A DNA stretch of 64,000 nt from CAVQCX01 sp963775335 (lineage in GTDB: Bacteria; Pseudomonadota; Gammaproteobacteria; Chromatiales; Chromatiaceae). Location of the stretch: contig CAVZIJ010000003.1 of the NCBI GenBank assembly GCA_963775335.1, forward strand, positions 682,001 to 746,000, written 5' to 3'. The translations under genes were made by a program, and so were the position numbers. Positions 24,525 to 33,783 of the stretch are shown here, piece by piece. Numbering within the stretch: the stretch's first letter is position 1; every line of letters begins with the position of its first letter. The notes under the pieces are model-generated. The model made no database searches, was not told where the DNA came from, and saw only the letters and a list, made by a program, of their open reading frames with translations.

Positions 24525-26795
24525 CTAGTGCAAGCGTTCCTTCTCGCGCTCGACCTCGAATTCGAACGTTAACGCGTCGTCCTCGACGTCGACCCGCACC
24601 AGTCCGCCCTCGGCCAGCTTACCGAACAACAGCTCCTCGGCCAGGGGTTTCTTGATGTGCTCCTGGATCACCCGCGCCATAGGCCGCGCACCCATCTGCG
24701 GGTCGTAGCCCCGCTCGGCGAGCCAGACCTTGGCGTCGGGGCTGACCACAAGCGCCACTCCCTTGTCTTGAAGCTGGCCTTCCAGCTCGAACAGGAACTT
24801 GTCCACGACGCTCGCCACCACGTCGCCGGAGAGCGCATCGAATTGGATGATTGCGTCCAGACGGTTGCGGAACTCCGGCGTGAAGGCCTTGCGGATCACG
24901 GTCATGGCGTCGCTCGAATGATCCTGGGTGGTGAAGCCGATCGACGGGCGGCTCATCGCCTCGGCGCCGGCATTGGTCGTCATGACCAGAATCACGTTGC
25001 GGAAATCCGCCTTGCGACCATTGTTGTCGGTGAGAGTCCCGTGGTCCATCACCTGCAGCAGCAGGTTGAATACGTCAGGGTGGGCCTTCTCGATCTCGTC
25101 CAACAGCAGCACCGAATGCGGATGCTTGGTGATCTCTTCGGTGAGCAGCCCTCCCTGATCGAAGCCCACGTAGCCCGGCGGCGCTCCGATGAGCCTGGAT
25201 ACGGTGTGCCGCTCCATATACTCGGACATATCGAAACGGATGAGCTCGACACCGAGGATACGAGCCAGCTGGCGGGTCACTTCGGTCTTGCCGACGCCAG
25301 TGGGGCCGGCAAACAGGAAGCTTCCGACCGGCTTGTCCTCGTTGCCCAGCCCGGAGCGGTTCATCCGGATCGCCGCCGCCAGGGTCTCGATCGCCCGGTC
25401 CTGCCCGTAGACGACCATCTGCAGGTCCCGGACCAGGTGCTTCAGAACCTCGGTGTCCGATGCGCTGACGCTCTTCGGTGGGATGCGGGCGATCTTGGCG
25501 ACGATGTTCTCGATGTCGGTCACGCCCACGGTCTTGCGTCGGCGCGACGCCGGCTGCAGCTGGACGTAGGCCCCCGCCTCGTCGATCACGTCGATCGCCT
25601 TGTCGGGCAGGTGGCGATCGTTGATGTACTTGCTGGAGAGCTCCGCCGCGGCCTGGAGCGCCTTGACCGAGTAACGGACCCGGTGATGCTCCTCGAAGCG
25701 GGTCTTGAGCCCCTTGAGGATCTCCACCGTCTCCCCCACCGTCGGCTCGCTGATATCGATCTTCTGAAAGCGTCGGGCCAGCGCCCGGTCCTTCTCGAAG
25801 ATACCGCGGAACTCCTGGTACGTGGTCGAGCCGATGCAGCGCAAGTCCCCGGAGGCGAGCACCGGCTTGATCAGGTTGGAGGCGTCCATCACCCCACCGG
25901 AGGCCGCACCGGCACCGATGATCGTGTGGATCTCGTCGATGAAGAGGATCGCCCCGCGCTGCTTCTTCAGCTGCGCGAGCACCGCCTTCAGTCGCTTCTC
26001 GAAGTCTCCACGGTACTTGGTGCCGGCGACCAGAGAGCCCAGGTCCAGGGCGTAGATCGTGGCGCCGCTGAGCACCTCGGGGACCTCGTGCTCCACGATC
26101 TTCTTGGCGAGGCCCTCGGCGATGGCGGTCTTGCCCACCCCCGCCTCGCCCACCAGCAGGGGGTTGTTCTTGCGCCGCCGGCACAGAATCTGAATGGTAC
26201 GCTCGACCTCCAGCCGACGACCGATCAACGGGTCTATCTTGCCCTTTCTGGCCAGCTCGTTGAGGTTCGCGGCATAGCTGTCCAACGGACTCCGGCCCGC
26301 ACTCTCCGGAGCTTCGTCGTCATCCTGCGGAGCGGCGTTCTCCGGCTGCTCCGATTCGCCGTGCACCTTCGAGATTCCGTGGGAGATGTAGTTCACCACG
26401 TCCAGGCGGGTGATGCCCTGCTGATCCAGGAAGTAAACGGCCTGAGACTCGCGCTCGCTGAAGATGGCCACCAGTACGTTGACACCAGTCACCTCCTTCT
26501 TGCCGGCGGACTGGACGTGAAACACCGCCCGCTGGAGCACCCGCTGGAACCCGAGCGTCGGCTGGGTCTCGCGGCTGTCCTCATGCGGGATGACCGGAGT
26601 GGTCGCCTCGATGAACTCGTCGATGTCCTTGCGCAGCTTGTCGATGTCGGCGCCGCAGGCCCGCAGGACCTCGATCGCTGCAAGGTTATCGAGCAGCGCG
26701 AGCAACAGGTGCTCCACGGTCATGAACTCGTGCTTTTTGACCTTCGCTTCCTTAAAGGCCTGGTTCAGGGTGAATTCGAGCTCTTTGCTCAACAT
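24525..26795 (-). CDS. clpA: ATP-dependent Clp protease ATP-binding subunit ClpA
   Basis: 756 residues from the ATG at 26795 (MLSKELEFTLNQAF), matching the E. coli start; the longer frame begins with a TTG six codons earlier. N-domain residues 1-145, D1 with Walker A GEAGVGKTAIAEGLA near 215 and Walker B LFIDEIHTI, D2 with Walker A GPTGVGKTE near 495 and DEIEKAHPD. The IGL-type loop for ClpP docking is not as obvious in the segment near 618 (SRPSIGFTTQ). ClpA unfolds substrates for ClpP; ClpS adapts it to N-degrons. clpS lies upstream on the same strand. Confidence 0.96.
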   Translation of the reverse strand: MLSKELEFTLNQAFKEAKVKKHEFMTVEHLLLALLDNLAAIEVLRACGADIDKLRKDIDEFIEATTPVIPHEDSRETQPTLGFQRVLQRAVFHVQSAGKKEVTGVNVLVAIFSERESQAVYFLDQQGITRLDVVNYISHGISKVHGESEQPENAAPQDDDEAPESAGRSPLDSYAANLNELARKGKIDPLIGRRLEVERTIQILCRRRKNNPLLVGEAGVGKTAIAEGLAKKIVEHEVPEVLSGATIYALDLGSLVAGTKYRGDFEKRLKAVLAQLKKQRGAILFIDEIHTIIGAGAASGGVMDASNLIKPVLASGDLRCIGSTTYQEFRGIFEKDRALARRFQKIDISEPTVGETVEILKGLKTRFEEHHRVRYSVKALQAAAELSSKYINDRHLPDKAIDVIDEAGAYVQLQPASRRRKTVGVTDIENIVAKIARIPPKSVSASDTEVLKHLVRDLQMVVYGQDRAIETLAAAIRMNRSGLGNEDKPVGSFLFAGPTGVGKTEVTRQLARILGVELIRFDMSEYMERHTVSRLIGAPPGYVGFDQGGLLTEEITKHPHSVLLLDEIEKAHPDVFNLLLQVMDHGTLTDNNGRKADFRNVILVMTTNAGAEAMSRPSIGFTTQDHSSDAMTVIRKAFTPEFRNRLDAIIQFDALSGDVVASVVDKFLFELEGQLQDKGVALVVSPDAKVWLAERGYDPQMGARPMARVIQEHIKKPLAEELLFGKLAEGGLVRVDVEDDALTFEFEVEREKERLH

Positions 26796-26907
26796 GGTGG
26801 CAACTCGTTTCAAATGAAGGCTGAAGTCCGGCCCGTGCTGCTTTAGATACCCCGCTGCACGCTCCCCTAATGGACATCCCGATGGCCGAGGGAGTTCGCC
26901 CAGGCCC

Positions 26908-27225
26908 TCACGCCTCCTCCATGGTGCACAGCAGCGGATGATGATGATTCCGCGAGTATTCGTTCACCTGCACAACCTTGGTCTCGGCAATGTCCCGCGT
27001 ATACACGCCGCAGACCCCCATCCCGCGCGTGTGCACGTGCAGCATCACCTGGGTTGCCTTCTCCCGCCCCATCTGGAAAAAGGTCTCCAGCACCTGCACG
27101 ACAAACTCCATCGGGGTGTAATCGTCGTTCAGCAAGAGCACCTTGTACAACGGCGGCCGCTTGAGCTTGGGCCGACTCTCCTGCACCGCCAAGCCGTGAT
27201 CGTCATGGTCGCTCTGAATTGTCAT
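26908..27225 (-). CDS. clpS: ClpA adaptor ClpS
   Basis: 105 residues from the ATG at 27225; the longer frame begins at a GTG and adds 11 residues. Core motif YKVLLLNDDYTPMEFVVQVL, then MLHVHTRGMGVCGVYTRDIAETK, with the conserved Asn, Asp and His residues that bind N-terminal Leu, Phe, Tyr or Trp. It hands N-degron proteins to ClpAP. Encoded next to clpA, with aat and bpt 3 kb away. Confidence 0.96.
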   Translation of the reverse strand: MTIQSDHDDHGLAVQESRPKLKRPPLYKVLLLNDDYTPMEFVVQVLETFFQMGREKATQVMLHVHTRGMGVCGVYTRDIAETKVVQVNEYSRNHHHPLLCTMEEA

Positions 27226-27583
27226 TGCTATCGATTCTAGACGAGATCCGGTGCTCACGCCTTTGACCGTCGCCTCGGCAATTCAGCTGCGGCGGGGTCT
27301 GGCCATTGAGCGCCAGCTACCTGTAACCCATTGAAATACTGACGGTTAACCTTCCAGAACCCGGCGACACAGCAGCCCCGCCGGCAAGCGTCCGATTCCC
27401 CTCATAACTATACTGCAGTAGTTCGATTGGGTAAAAATTGACCGCTCCGCCCGGGACGCTATACTTCCGGCTAGCGGAGTCCAGCTACTCGGCGCCTCGT
27501 GGTATGCCTGACAGGCCCGATCGGCGCCCAGAAGAACAATAAGCTGGCGCCCGCGGTTCCCATCCAGTCGGAGGAGTGCAGCG
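27226..27583. other. Divergent promoter region and cold-shock leader
   Basis: About 360 bp between clpS and csp. It holds the csp promoter (27438-27465) and a leader of about 110 nt, the size typical of cold-shock mRNAs. I see no extra gene. Confidence 0.5.
27438..27465 (+). promoter_or_regulatory. Promoter of the cold-shock gene
   Basis: TTGACC at 27438-27443 and TATACT at 27460-27465 with a 16-bp spacer. Predicted transcript start near 27472 leaves a long 5' leader. Confidence 0.65.
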
Positions 27584-27793
27584 ATGGCCACCGGTGTCGT
27601 TAAATGGTTCAACAACGCAAAGGGTTACGGGTTCGTTACACCCGACGAGGGCGACAATGACGTGTTCGTCCATTTCTCGTCGATCACCATGGACGGTTAC
27701 AAGACCCTCAAAGAGGGTCAGAAAGTGGTGTTCGAGATCGGTGAAGGCCCCAAAGGACTGCACGCGACGAACCTGCACGCCGTGCCCGAGTAA
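27584..27793 (+). CDS. Cold-shock domain protein
   Basis: 69 residues, a single cold-shock OB fold with RNP1 KGYGFVTP and RNP2 VFVHFS. It binds single-stranded RNA/DNA; the location beside clpS matches cspD of enterobacteria, which inhibits replication in stationary phase. Sequence alone does not separate CspD-type from general CspA-type function. The long leader suggests post-transcriptional control. Confidence 0.93.
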   Translation: MATGVVKWFNNAKGYGFVTPDEGDNDVFVHFSSITMDGYKTLKEGQKVVFEIGEGPKGLHATNLHAVPE

Positions 27794-27851
27794 GCGCGCC
27801 TCCCCGGTAGCGCCCACCGGTCGGCGACCGGGATGGGCGTCCCCCGGAGGG

Positions 27852-29108
27852 TTACATGCGGGACACCATCGCCTCGCCAAAGCCCGAGCAGCTCATCAGC
27901 TTGGCTCCTTCCATTAGTCTTTCCAGATCGTAGGTCACGGTCTTGGCGGCAATCGCCGCCGACATGCCCTTGACGATCAAGTCGGCGGCTTCCGACCACC
28001 CGAGGTGGCGCAGCAGCATCTCCGCCGACAAGATCAGAGAGCCGGGATTGACCTTATCCTGGCCCGCGTACTTGGGCGCAGTGCCGTGAGTCGCCTCGAA
28101 CATGGCCACGCTGTCCGACAGATTCGCCCCTGGCGCGATGCCGATCCCTCCGACCTGGGCGGCCAGGGCGTCGGAGATGTAGTCGCCGTTGAGATTCAGG
28201 GTAGCGATGACGTCGTACTCCGCGGGCCGCAGCAGGATCTGCTGCAGGAAGGCATCGGCGATCACGTCCTTGATGAGAATGCGCTTGCCGGTCCTCGGAT
28301 TGGCGAACGCGCACCAGGGGCCTCCATCGACCTCCTGGGCTCCGAACTCCTCTTTGGCGAGCTCGTAGCCCCAGGACTTGAACGCCCCTTCGGTAAACTT
28401 CATGATATTGCCTTTGTGCACCAGGGTGACCGAGGCGCGGTCGTTGTCGACAGCGTATTGGATTGCCTTGCGCACCAGACGCTTGGTGCCTTCGCTGGAT
28501 ACCGGCTTGATGCCGATGCCGGAGGTGCCGGGGAAGCGGATCTTGGTGACCCCCATCTCCTCCTGCAGGAAACGAATCAGCTTTTGCGCGTCCGCGGAAC
28601 CGGACGCCCACTCGATGCCCGCGTAGATGTCCTCGGAGTTCTCCCGGAAGATGACCATATCGGTCCGCTCCGGATTCTTGACCGGGCTCGGCGTACCCTC
28701 GTAATAGCGGATCGGACGTAGGCAGACGTAGAGATCGAGCTGCTGGCGCAGCGCCACGTTGAGCGAGCGGATGCCGCCCCCCACCGGTGTCGTAAGCGGG
28801 CCCTTGATGGACACGGTGAAATCCTTGACCGCCTCCAGGGTCTCCTCGGGGAGCCAGACGTCCTGGCCATAGATCCGATTGGCCTTCTCGCCCGCGTAGA
28901 CCTCCATCCAGGCGATCCGCCGGCCCCCTCCGTAGGCCTTCTGCACGGCCGCGTCCACCACGCGCTTCATCACGGGGGTGATGTCCACGCCGATGCCATC
29001 GCCCTCGATGAACGGTACGATAGGCACGTCCGGCACGCTCAGGGAAAAATCCGCGTTGACGCCGATGCGCTCCCCCTGCGCCGGCACTTCGATCTTGTCG
29101 TAAGCCAT
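27852..29108 (-). CDS. icd: NADP-dependent isocitrate dehydrogenase
   Basis: 418 residues, full length. Substrate residues sit in GPLTTPVGGGIRSLNVALRQ and RENSEDIYAGIEW; the phosphorylatable Ser of E. coli Icd corresponds to the Ser in GGGIRSLN. NADP-binding part near NLNGDYISDALAAQVGG and THGTAPKYAGQ. It makes 2-oxoglutarate in the TCA cycle; acnA, 7 kb away, supplies the substrate. It is convergent with csp and divergent from rluE, with 84 bp between starts. Confidence 0.97.
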   Translation of the reverse strand: MAYDKIEVPAQGERIGVNADFSLSVPDVPIVPFIEGDGIGVDITPVMKRVVDAAVQKAYGGGRRIAWMEVYAGEKANRIYGQDVWLPEETLEAVKDFTVSIKGPLTTPVGGGIRSLNVALRQQLDLYVCLRPIRYYEGTPSPVKNPERTDMVIFRENSEDIYAGIEWASGSADAQKLIRFLQEEMGVTKIRFPGTSGIGIKPVSSEGTKRLVRKAIQYAVDNDRASVTLVHKGNIMKFTEGAFKSWGYELAKEEFGAQEVDGGPWCAFANPRTGKRILIKDVIADAFLQQILLRPAEYDVIATLNLNGDYISDALAAQVGGIGIAPGANLSDSVAMFEATHGTAPKYAGQDKVNPGSLILSAEMLLRHLGWSEAADLIVKGMSAAIAAKTVTYDLERLMEGAKLMSCSGFGEAMVSRM

Positions 29109-29192
29109 GTTTCACCCCATTTTGGATGCCGCAAAATGGGCGCAGTTTACCACCCGCCCCGGACGATCGGCTAACCGCTCACGGCTTTCCCG

Positions 29193-29783
29193 ATGCCCCG
29201 CCTGATCTTGTTCAACAAGCCCTTCGGCGTCCTGTGCCAGTTTTCCGGGAGCGGGGAGGTCCCGACCCTCGCCGACTTCATCCCGGTGCCCGGCGTCTAC
29301 CCCGCCGGGCGTCTCGACCGCGACAGCGAGGGACTGCTGCTGCTCACCGATGACGGCGCCCTGCAACACCGATTGAGCCATCCCCGGCACAAGACGTGGA
29401 AAACCTATTGGGTACAGGTAGAGCGCGAGCCCGATGCGGCTGCCCTGGAGCGGCTGCGCATTGGGCTCGACCTGCAGGATGGACTCACGCTGCCGGCCAG
29501 GGTGCGGCCCCTGGCCGAGCCAGCCCTCTGGCCGCGGGATCCGCCGATCCGCTTCCGCGAGAGTGTGCCCACCCGTTGGCTGGAAATCTCGATCCGCGAA
29601 GGCCGCAACCGTCAAGTGCGGCGCATGACCGCCGCCCTGGGCCACCCGACCCTGCGTCTGGTGCGCGTCGCCGTGGGTCGCTGGAGCCTCGGCTCCCTTC
29701 AGCCCGGCGAATGGACTTCCCTCGACTCCCGCGCACGATCCGAGACTCCGGCTGCCGCGCGGAAAGCCCGTCGGATAAGATAG
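29193..29783 (+). CDS. rluE: 23S rRNA pseudouridine synthase RluE-like
   Basis: 196 residues. RsuA-family synthase without an S4 domain: LILFNKPFGVLCQFS, catalytic Asp in AGRLDRDSEGLLLLTDDG, and REGRNRQVRRMTAALGHPTLRLVR. RluE modifies U2457 of 23S rRNA in E. coli. The basic Ser/Ala-rich tail of 20 residues is an extension. Position next to icd matches E. coli. Confidence 0.92.
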   Translation: MPRLILFNKPFGVLCQFSGSGEVPTLADFIPVPGVYPAGRLDRDSEGLLLLTDDGALQHRLSHPRHKTWKTYWVQVEREPDAAALERLRIGLDLQDGLTLPARVRPLAEPALWPRDPPIRFRESVPTRWLEISIREGRNRQVRRMTAALGHPTLRLVRVAVGRWSLGSLQPGEWTSLDSRARSETPAAARKARRIR

Positions 29784-29903
29784 ACCCCATGGACTGGTGC
29801 CCCAGCCTGCACTTCTCACCAGGATTCGTCGCGAGACGTCCGAGGTGCGCGTGGGTACAAGGCGCACGAGCGATCGGGCGCCGCAGCAGGAGGTTGGTGA
29901 AAG

Positions 29904-30344
29904 ATGAGCGTTAGGACCACCGTTGCCGCGGTGATCGAGCGTGACGACCGGTTCTTGCTGGTGGAGGAGCGCGCCGGCGGGCGCCAGGTGCTCAACCAGC
30001 CGGCCGGACACCTGGAGGTAGCCGAGTCCTTCCAGCAGGCGGTGATCCGGGAGGTGCGCGAGGAGACCGCCTGGCGGTTCTCTCCCCAAGGACTGGTGGG
30101 TATCTACCGTTGGCAGGTCTCCCCGGGCGACGACACCTACGTGCGATTCTGCTTTTTCGGCACCGTCGACGACCACCGGCCCGAGATGGGTCTCGACCCG
30201 GACATCCTGCGTACCTGCTGGATGAGCCCTGCCGAGATCCGGGCAGCGGCCGAGCGCCTGCGCAGCCCGCTGGTGCTGCGGGCCCTGGAGGACTATCTGG
30301 CCGGCATCCGTCACCCTCTCGGACTGATCGTCGAGATGGATTGA
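29904..30344 (+). CDS. nudJ: NUDIX phosphatase NudJ-like
   Basis: 146 residues, ATG at 29904 after AGGAGG. NUDIX box GHLEVAESFQQAVIREVREE fits the pattern except that the Gly before the last hydrophobic residue is Ala (REETAW). NudJ acts on thiamine pyrophosphate and nucleoside tri/diphosphates. The order rluE-nudJ-mnmA is conserved. The Gly-to-Ala change is mild and probably tolerated. Its TGA overlaps one possible TTG start of mnmA. Confidence 0.88.
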   Translation: MSVRTTVAAVIERDDRFLLVEERAGGRQVLNQPAGHLEVAESFQQAVIREVREETAWRFSPQGLVGIYRWQVSPGDDTYVRFCFFGTVDDHRPEMGLDPDILRTCWMSPAEIRAAAERLRSPLVLRALEDYLAGIRHPLGLIVEMD

Positions 30345-30376
30345 CCCTGCCCTCACTCCGAGTGCCGGACTTCCAA

Positions 30377-31495
30377 GTGAGCGACTCCCATCATCGACTG
30401 GTCTTCGTCGGTCTCTCCGGGGGGGTGGATTCGGCCGTAGCCGCCCTCTTGCTGCGCGAGCAAGGCTGGCGTGTGCGCGGCTTGTTCATGAAGAACTGGG
30501 AGGAAGACGACACCAAGGACTACTGCTCGGCCGCCGAAGACCTCGCCGATGCCCGCGCCGTGGCCGGGCATCTCGACATCCCTTTGGCGACCGTGAACTT
30601 CAGCACCGAGTACTGGGATCGCGTGTTCAGCTATTTCCTCAACGAGTATCACGCCGGGCGCACACCCAACCCGGACGTGCTCTGCAACCGGGAGATCAAG
30701 TTCCGCGCCTTCCTCGATCACGCGCTGGCGGCGGGGGCCGACTGCATCGCCACCGGACACTATGCGCTCATCCACAGCGAGGCGGACGCTCACCGGCTCC
30801 GCCGCGCCCGCGACGAGGCAAAGGACCAGACCTATTTTCTCCACCAACTCGATCAGGACCAGCTGGCGCGAAGCCGGTTTCCCTTGGGCGAGCTTACCAA
30901 GCCTGAGGTCCGCGCCCTCGCCCGCTCCGCGGGGCTGCCCAACCACGCCAGAAAAGACAGTACGGGCATCTGCTTCATCGGGGAGCGGCGCTTGCGAGAC
31001 TTCTTGAGCCGGTATCTCCCCGCGCGCCCCGGGCCGATCGCCACGGCCGACGACGGACGGGTCGTCGGCGAGCACCAGGGGCTGATGTATTACACTCTGG
31101 GCCAGCGCAAAGGCCTGGGCCTCGGCGGCATGGCGAGCGCCCGGGAGGCGCCCTGGTTCGTGGTCGCCAAGGACCTGGAGCGCAACCGCCTCGTGGTGGC
31201 CCAAGAACACGACCATCCACTGCTCATGTCCGCAGGCCTGAGCGCCTCGCGGCTGCACTGGATTGCCGGTCGTCCGCCGGCGGCGGGTGCCTTCGACTGT
31301 CAGGCCCGCATCCGCCACCGCCAGCCCCTGGAGGCCTGTACCGTGCACCTGCTGCCCGGCGAGCGCTGCCAGGTCCGGTTCGCCAGGAGCCAACGCGCCA
31401 TCACCCCGGGCCAATCGGTGGTGCTGTATCGCGGCCAGGACTGCCTGGGAGGAGGCGTCATCGAGGCGGCCGATCGGGGAAGCTGCGAAGCATGA
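30377..31495 (+). CDS. mnmA: tRNA-specific 2-thiouridylase
   Basis: About 372 residues. No ATG lies near the start: GTG 30377, GTG 30362 and TTG 30341 are possible, and I choose GTG 30377 because it places the ATP-loop GLSGGVDSAVAAL near residue 10 as in homologues. Catalytic Cys in NPDVLCNREIKF and the second Cys in DSTGICFIGERR; PP-loop and C-terminal OB part intact. It adds sulfur to U34 of tRNA-Lys, Glu and Gln. Overlaps hflD by 4 bp. Confidence 0.93.
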   Translation: MSDSHHRLVFVGLSGGVDSAVAALLLREQGWRVRGLFMKNWEEDDTKDYCSAAEDLADARAVAGHLDIPLATVNFSTEYWDRVFSYFLNEYHAGRTPNPDVLCNREIKFRAFLDHALAAGADCIATGHYALIHSEADAHRLRRARDEAKDQTYFLHQLDQDQLARSRFPLGELTKPEVRALARSAGLPNHARKDSTGICFIGERRLRDFLSRYLPARPGPIATADDGRVVGEHQGLMYYTLGQRKGLGLGGMASAREAPWFVVAKDLERNRLVVAQEHDHPLLMSAGLSASRLHWIAGRPPAAGAFDCQARIRHRQPLEACTVHLLPGERCQVRFARSQRAITPGQSVVLYRGQDCLGGGVIEAADRGSCEA

Positions 31496-32109
31496 AGACC
31501 GAGCGAGACAGGATCATCGCCCTGGCAGGCATCTTCCAGGCCGCCTCGTTGGTCGAGGGTATTGCCCGGCGCGGCAACGTTCCGGCGGAGCCGCTCAAGG
31601 CGAGCATCTACAGCTTGTTTCAGGTCGAGGCGCCGAGCGTCGAGGCCGTGTACGGCAGCCTGGCCGGCCTCACCAGGGGCCTGACCTGTCTGCGCGACCA
31701 GCTGGTCGGCGGCACGGGGCGCAGCATCGAGATCGTCCGCTACGTGCTGAGCCTGCTGGATCTGGAGCGAAAGGCCGCCAAGAGCCCGCAGCTCATGGAC
31801 AGGATAGCTCAAGGCATAGGCCGCGCCGGCGCTCACCTGGAGCTGCTGGACTTGACCCATCACGCCATGCTCTCCGATCTGGCCGAGATCTACAGTGCCA
31901 GCATCGGCACCCTGCAGCCGCGCATCATGGTCCACGGAGAGCCGCGCTATCTGAGCGATTCGATCAACGTCGCCCGCGTTCGCTCGCTGCTGCTCGCGGG
32001 AATCCGCTCCGTACTGCTCTGGCGCCAATGCGGTGGGACGCGCCTGGGCGTCCTGTTTCAGCGCCGGCGCCTGCTGCGTGGCTGTGAGCGCCTGTTGGTG
32101 GAGGTGTGA
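31492..32109 (+). CDS. hflD: High-frequency lysogenisation protein HflD
   Basis: 205 residues, all-helical. The start KTERDRIIALAGIFQAASLVEGIARRG and the segment EIVRYVLSLLDLERKAAKSPQLMDRIAQGI are typical. HflD is a peripheral membrane protein next to purB in E. coli; it affects lambda CII activity there, and its role outside that setting is unknown. ATG at 31492 overlaps the mnmA stop in ATGA. In E. coli purB follows directly; here a 12-kb block separates them. Confidence 0.92.
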   Translation: MKTERDRIIALAGIFQAASLVEGIARRGNVPAEPLKASIYSLFQVEAPSVEAVYGSLAGLTRGLTCLRDQLVGGTGRSIEIVRYVLSLLDLERKAAKSPQLMDRIAQGIGRAGAHLELLDLTHHAMLSDLAEIYSASIGTLQPRIMVHGEPRYLSDSINVARVRSLLLAGIRSVLLWRQCGGTRLGVLFQRRRLLRGCERLLVEV

Positions 32110-32222
32110 GCGCTGAGGTCACAGGACGTTAACGAAAGTTTCGTCCGCCTGTCATGATCCTGCCCCGGCGCTGACACGCGCCGGACCTAGCATCCCTTCC
32201 ATCGAAGAGGGAGTCCAGGTCC

Positions 32223-32967
32223 GTGAGCGCCATCATCATCCCGGAGTCCAAGCGTCCCGGACGCGCAGGTCGCCTGTTCGTCGAGCTCGCCGCGAGCGAC
32301 ACCGAGGTGCGGGAGTCTCAGGCGCTGCGCTATCGGGTATTCGCCGAAGAGCTAGGCGCCCGTTTAGAGAGAGCGGTTGCAAGGCTCGACCGAGACCCCT
32401 ACGATGATTACTGCCATCACCTGCTCGTGCGCGAGCTGGACTCGGGCGAGGTGGTCGCCTCGACGCGACTGCTGTCCGAGCCCAAGGCAGTCGAAGCGGG
32501 AGGCTTCTATTCGGAAAGCGAGCTCGATCTCACCAACATCCGGCGCCTGGGCGCCCAGGGGGCTCGTCTGCTCGAGATCGGACGCACCTGTGTCGATCCC
32601 GCCTTCCGCAGCGGCGCCGCAATCGCCGTGCTCTGGTCGGATCTCGCGGAGTACATAAAGCTGCACGGCTTCGACTACCTGTCCGGCTGCGGCAGCGGTC
32701 GTCATCGACCGTCTGTGCGAGCACGCACTGAGCGGACCCCAGCTGCGGGTCTTTCCCCGGCGGGCCGTCGATCTGCTGTCCGTCGCGGACGACACCCTCA
32801 CCGCCCCCATGCCGCCGCTGCTCAAGGCCTATGCGCGCCTCGGCGCACGCGTCTGCGGCGGGCCCTGCCTCGATCCGGATCTTGAAGTGGCGGACCTGTT
32901 GATGCTGCTGGACATGAACGACCTTAGCCCAACCTACGAGCGCCACTTCCGCTTGCGGGAGAGTTGA
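32223..32967 (+). pseudogene. olsB: OlsB-like ornithine acyltransferase, frameshifted
   Basis: The first frame (GTG at 32223) encodes a GNAT-like OlsB domain: FVELAASDTEVRESQALRYRVF, then GARLLEIGRTCVDPAFRSGAAI and YLSGCGS. At about 32690-32700 the homology moves by one base into the frame reading VVIDRLCEHALSG...PPLLKAYARLGARVCGGPCLDPD...DMNDLSPTYERHF, a full OlsB end with TGA at 32965. Removing one G restores 247 residues, the normal size. OlsB links a 3-hydroxy fatty acid to ornithine, the first step to ornithine lipid, and olsA follows. A sequencing error is as likely as a true mutation. Confidence 0.75.
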
Positions 32968-32973
32968 GCCGAG

Positions 32974-33783
32974 ATGGTCAAGCTGCAGGTCCTCTGGCGT
33001 CTGTGCCGGGTCGGCGAGCACCTGATGCTCGGTGCACTGCTCACCCTGGCCCTGGGCCTTGTCCGGCACCCGCCCGCGCGTATCGTGCGCTGGTGGCACA
33101 GCCGGCTCTGCCGGATCCTGCGTGTCAGCGTCCTGCTGGAAGATGAGGCCAGCGAGACCGGCGGCCTGCTGGTGTGCAACCACGTGTCCTGGCTGGATAT
33201 CCCGGTACTCGGGTCGCTGCGCAGCCTGCGCTTCATTGCCAAGTCCGAGGTACGACGCTGGCCGCTCGCCGGCTGGCTGGCCGCCCGGGTCGGGACCCTG
33301 TTCATCCGCCGCGGCGCAGGCGACCTCAAGCGGATCGGCCAGGAGATGGCCGGGCTTCTCAACCGGGGTTGCGATCTGGCGCTTTTTCCCGAGGGAACGA
33401 CCACCGACGGCCGCGACCTGCGGCCTTTCTTCCCCCGACTGCTGGCCCCCGCCCTCGAGGCCAGCCGCCCGATCATCCCCGTAGCGATCCGCTACACCCA
33501 AACAGGGGTGCTCAGCCCTGCCGCCCCGTTCGTCGGTGAGGATGCGCTCCTGCCCCACCTGGTGAGGCTGCTGCGCGGCCCTCCGATCGAGGCCTGGGTG
33601 CGGTTTTGCCCGCCCCTGCCCACCGCGGGTCGGGACCGCCGCAGCCTAGCCCTGGAGGCCCGGCGATCCATCCGCCAAGGCCTGGCCAGTATGCCCGGCG
33701 GGCTCTCCGCCACCGGGCGATACGAGCGCAAGGCCGGGCCCGATTCCGTTGCACCCCAACCGCAGCCCCGCTCATGGACATAG
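32974..33783 (+). CDS. olsA: PlsC-type acyltransferase, probable OlsA
   Basis: 269 residues. An N-terminal hydrophobic segment (VGEHLMLGALLTLALGLV) anchors the protein in the membrane. PlsC motifs: HX4D as NHVSWLD near residue 70, the RFIAKSEVRRWPLAGW block, and FPEGTTTDG. It transfers an acyl chain, in the ols context to lyso-ornithine lipid, though a 1-acylglycerol-3-phosphate acyltransferase role cannot be excluded. It starts 6 bp after the OlsB-like stop, so the two form one operon. The tail overlaps the next gene by 10 bp. Confidence 0.85.
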   Translation: MVKLQVLWRLCRVGEHLMLGALLTLALGLVRHPPARIVRWWHSRLCRILRVSVLLEDEASETGGLLVCNHVSWLDIPVLGSLRSLRFIAKSEVRRWPLAGWLAARVGTLFIRRGAGDLKRIGQEMAGLLNRGCDLALFPEGTTTDGRDLRPFFPRLLAPALEASRPIIPVAIRYTQTGVLSPAAPFVGEDALLPHLVRLLRGPPIEAWVRFCPPLPTAGRDRRSLALEARRSIRQGLASMPGGLSATGRYERKAGPDSVAPQPQPRSWT

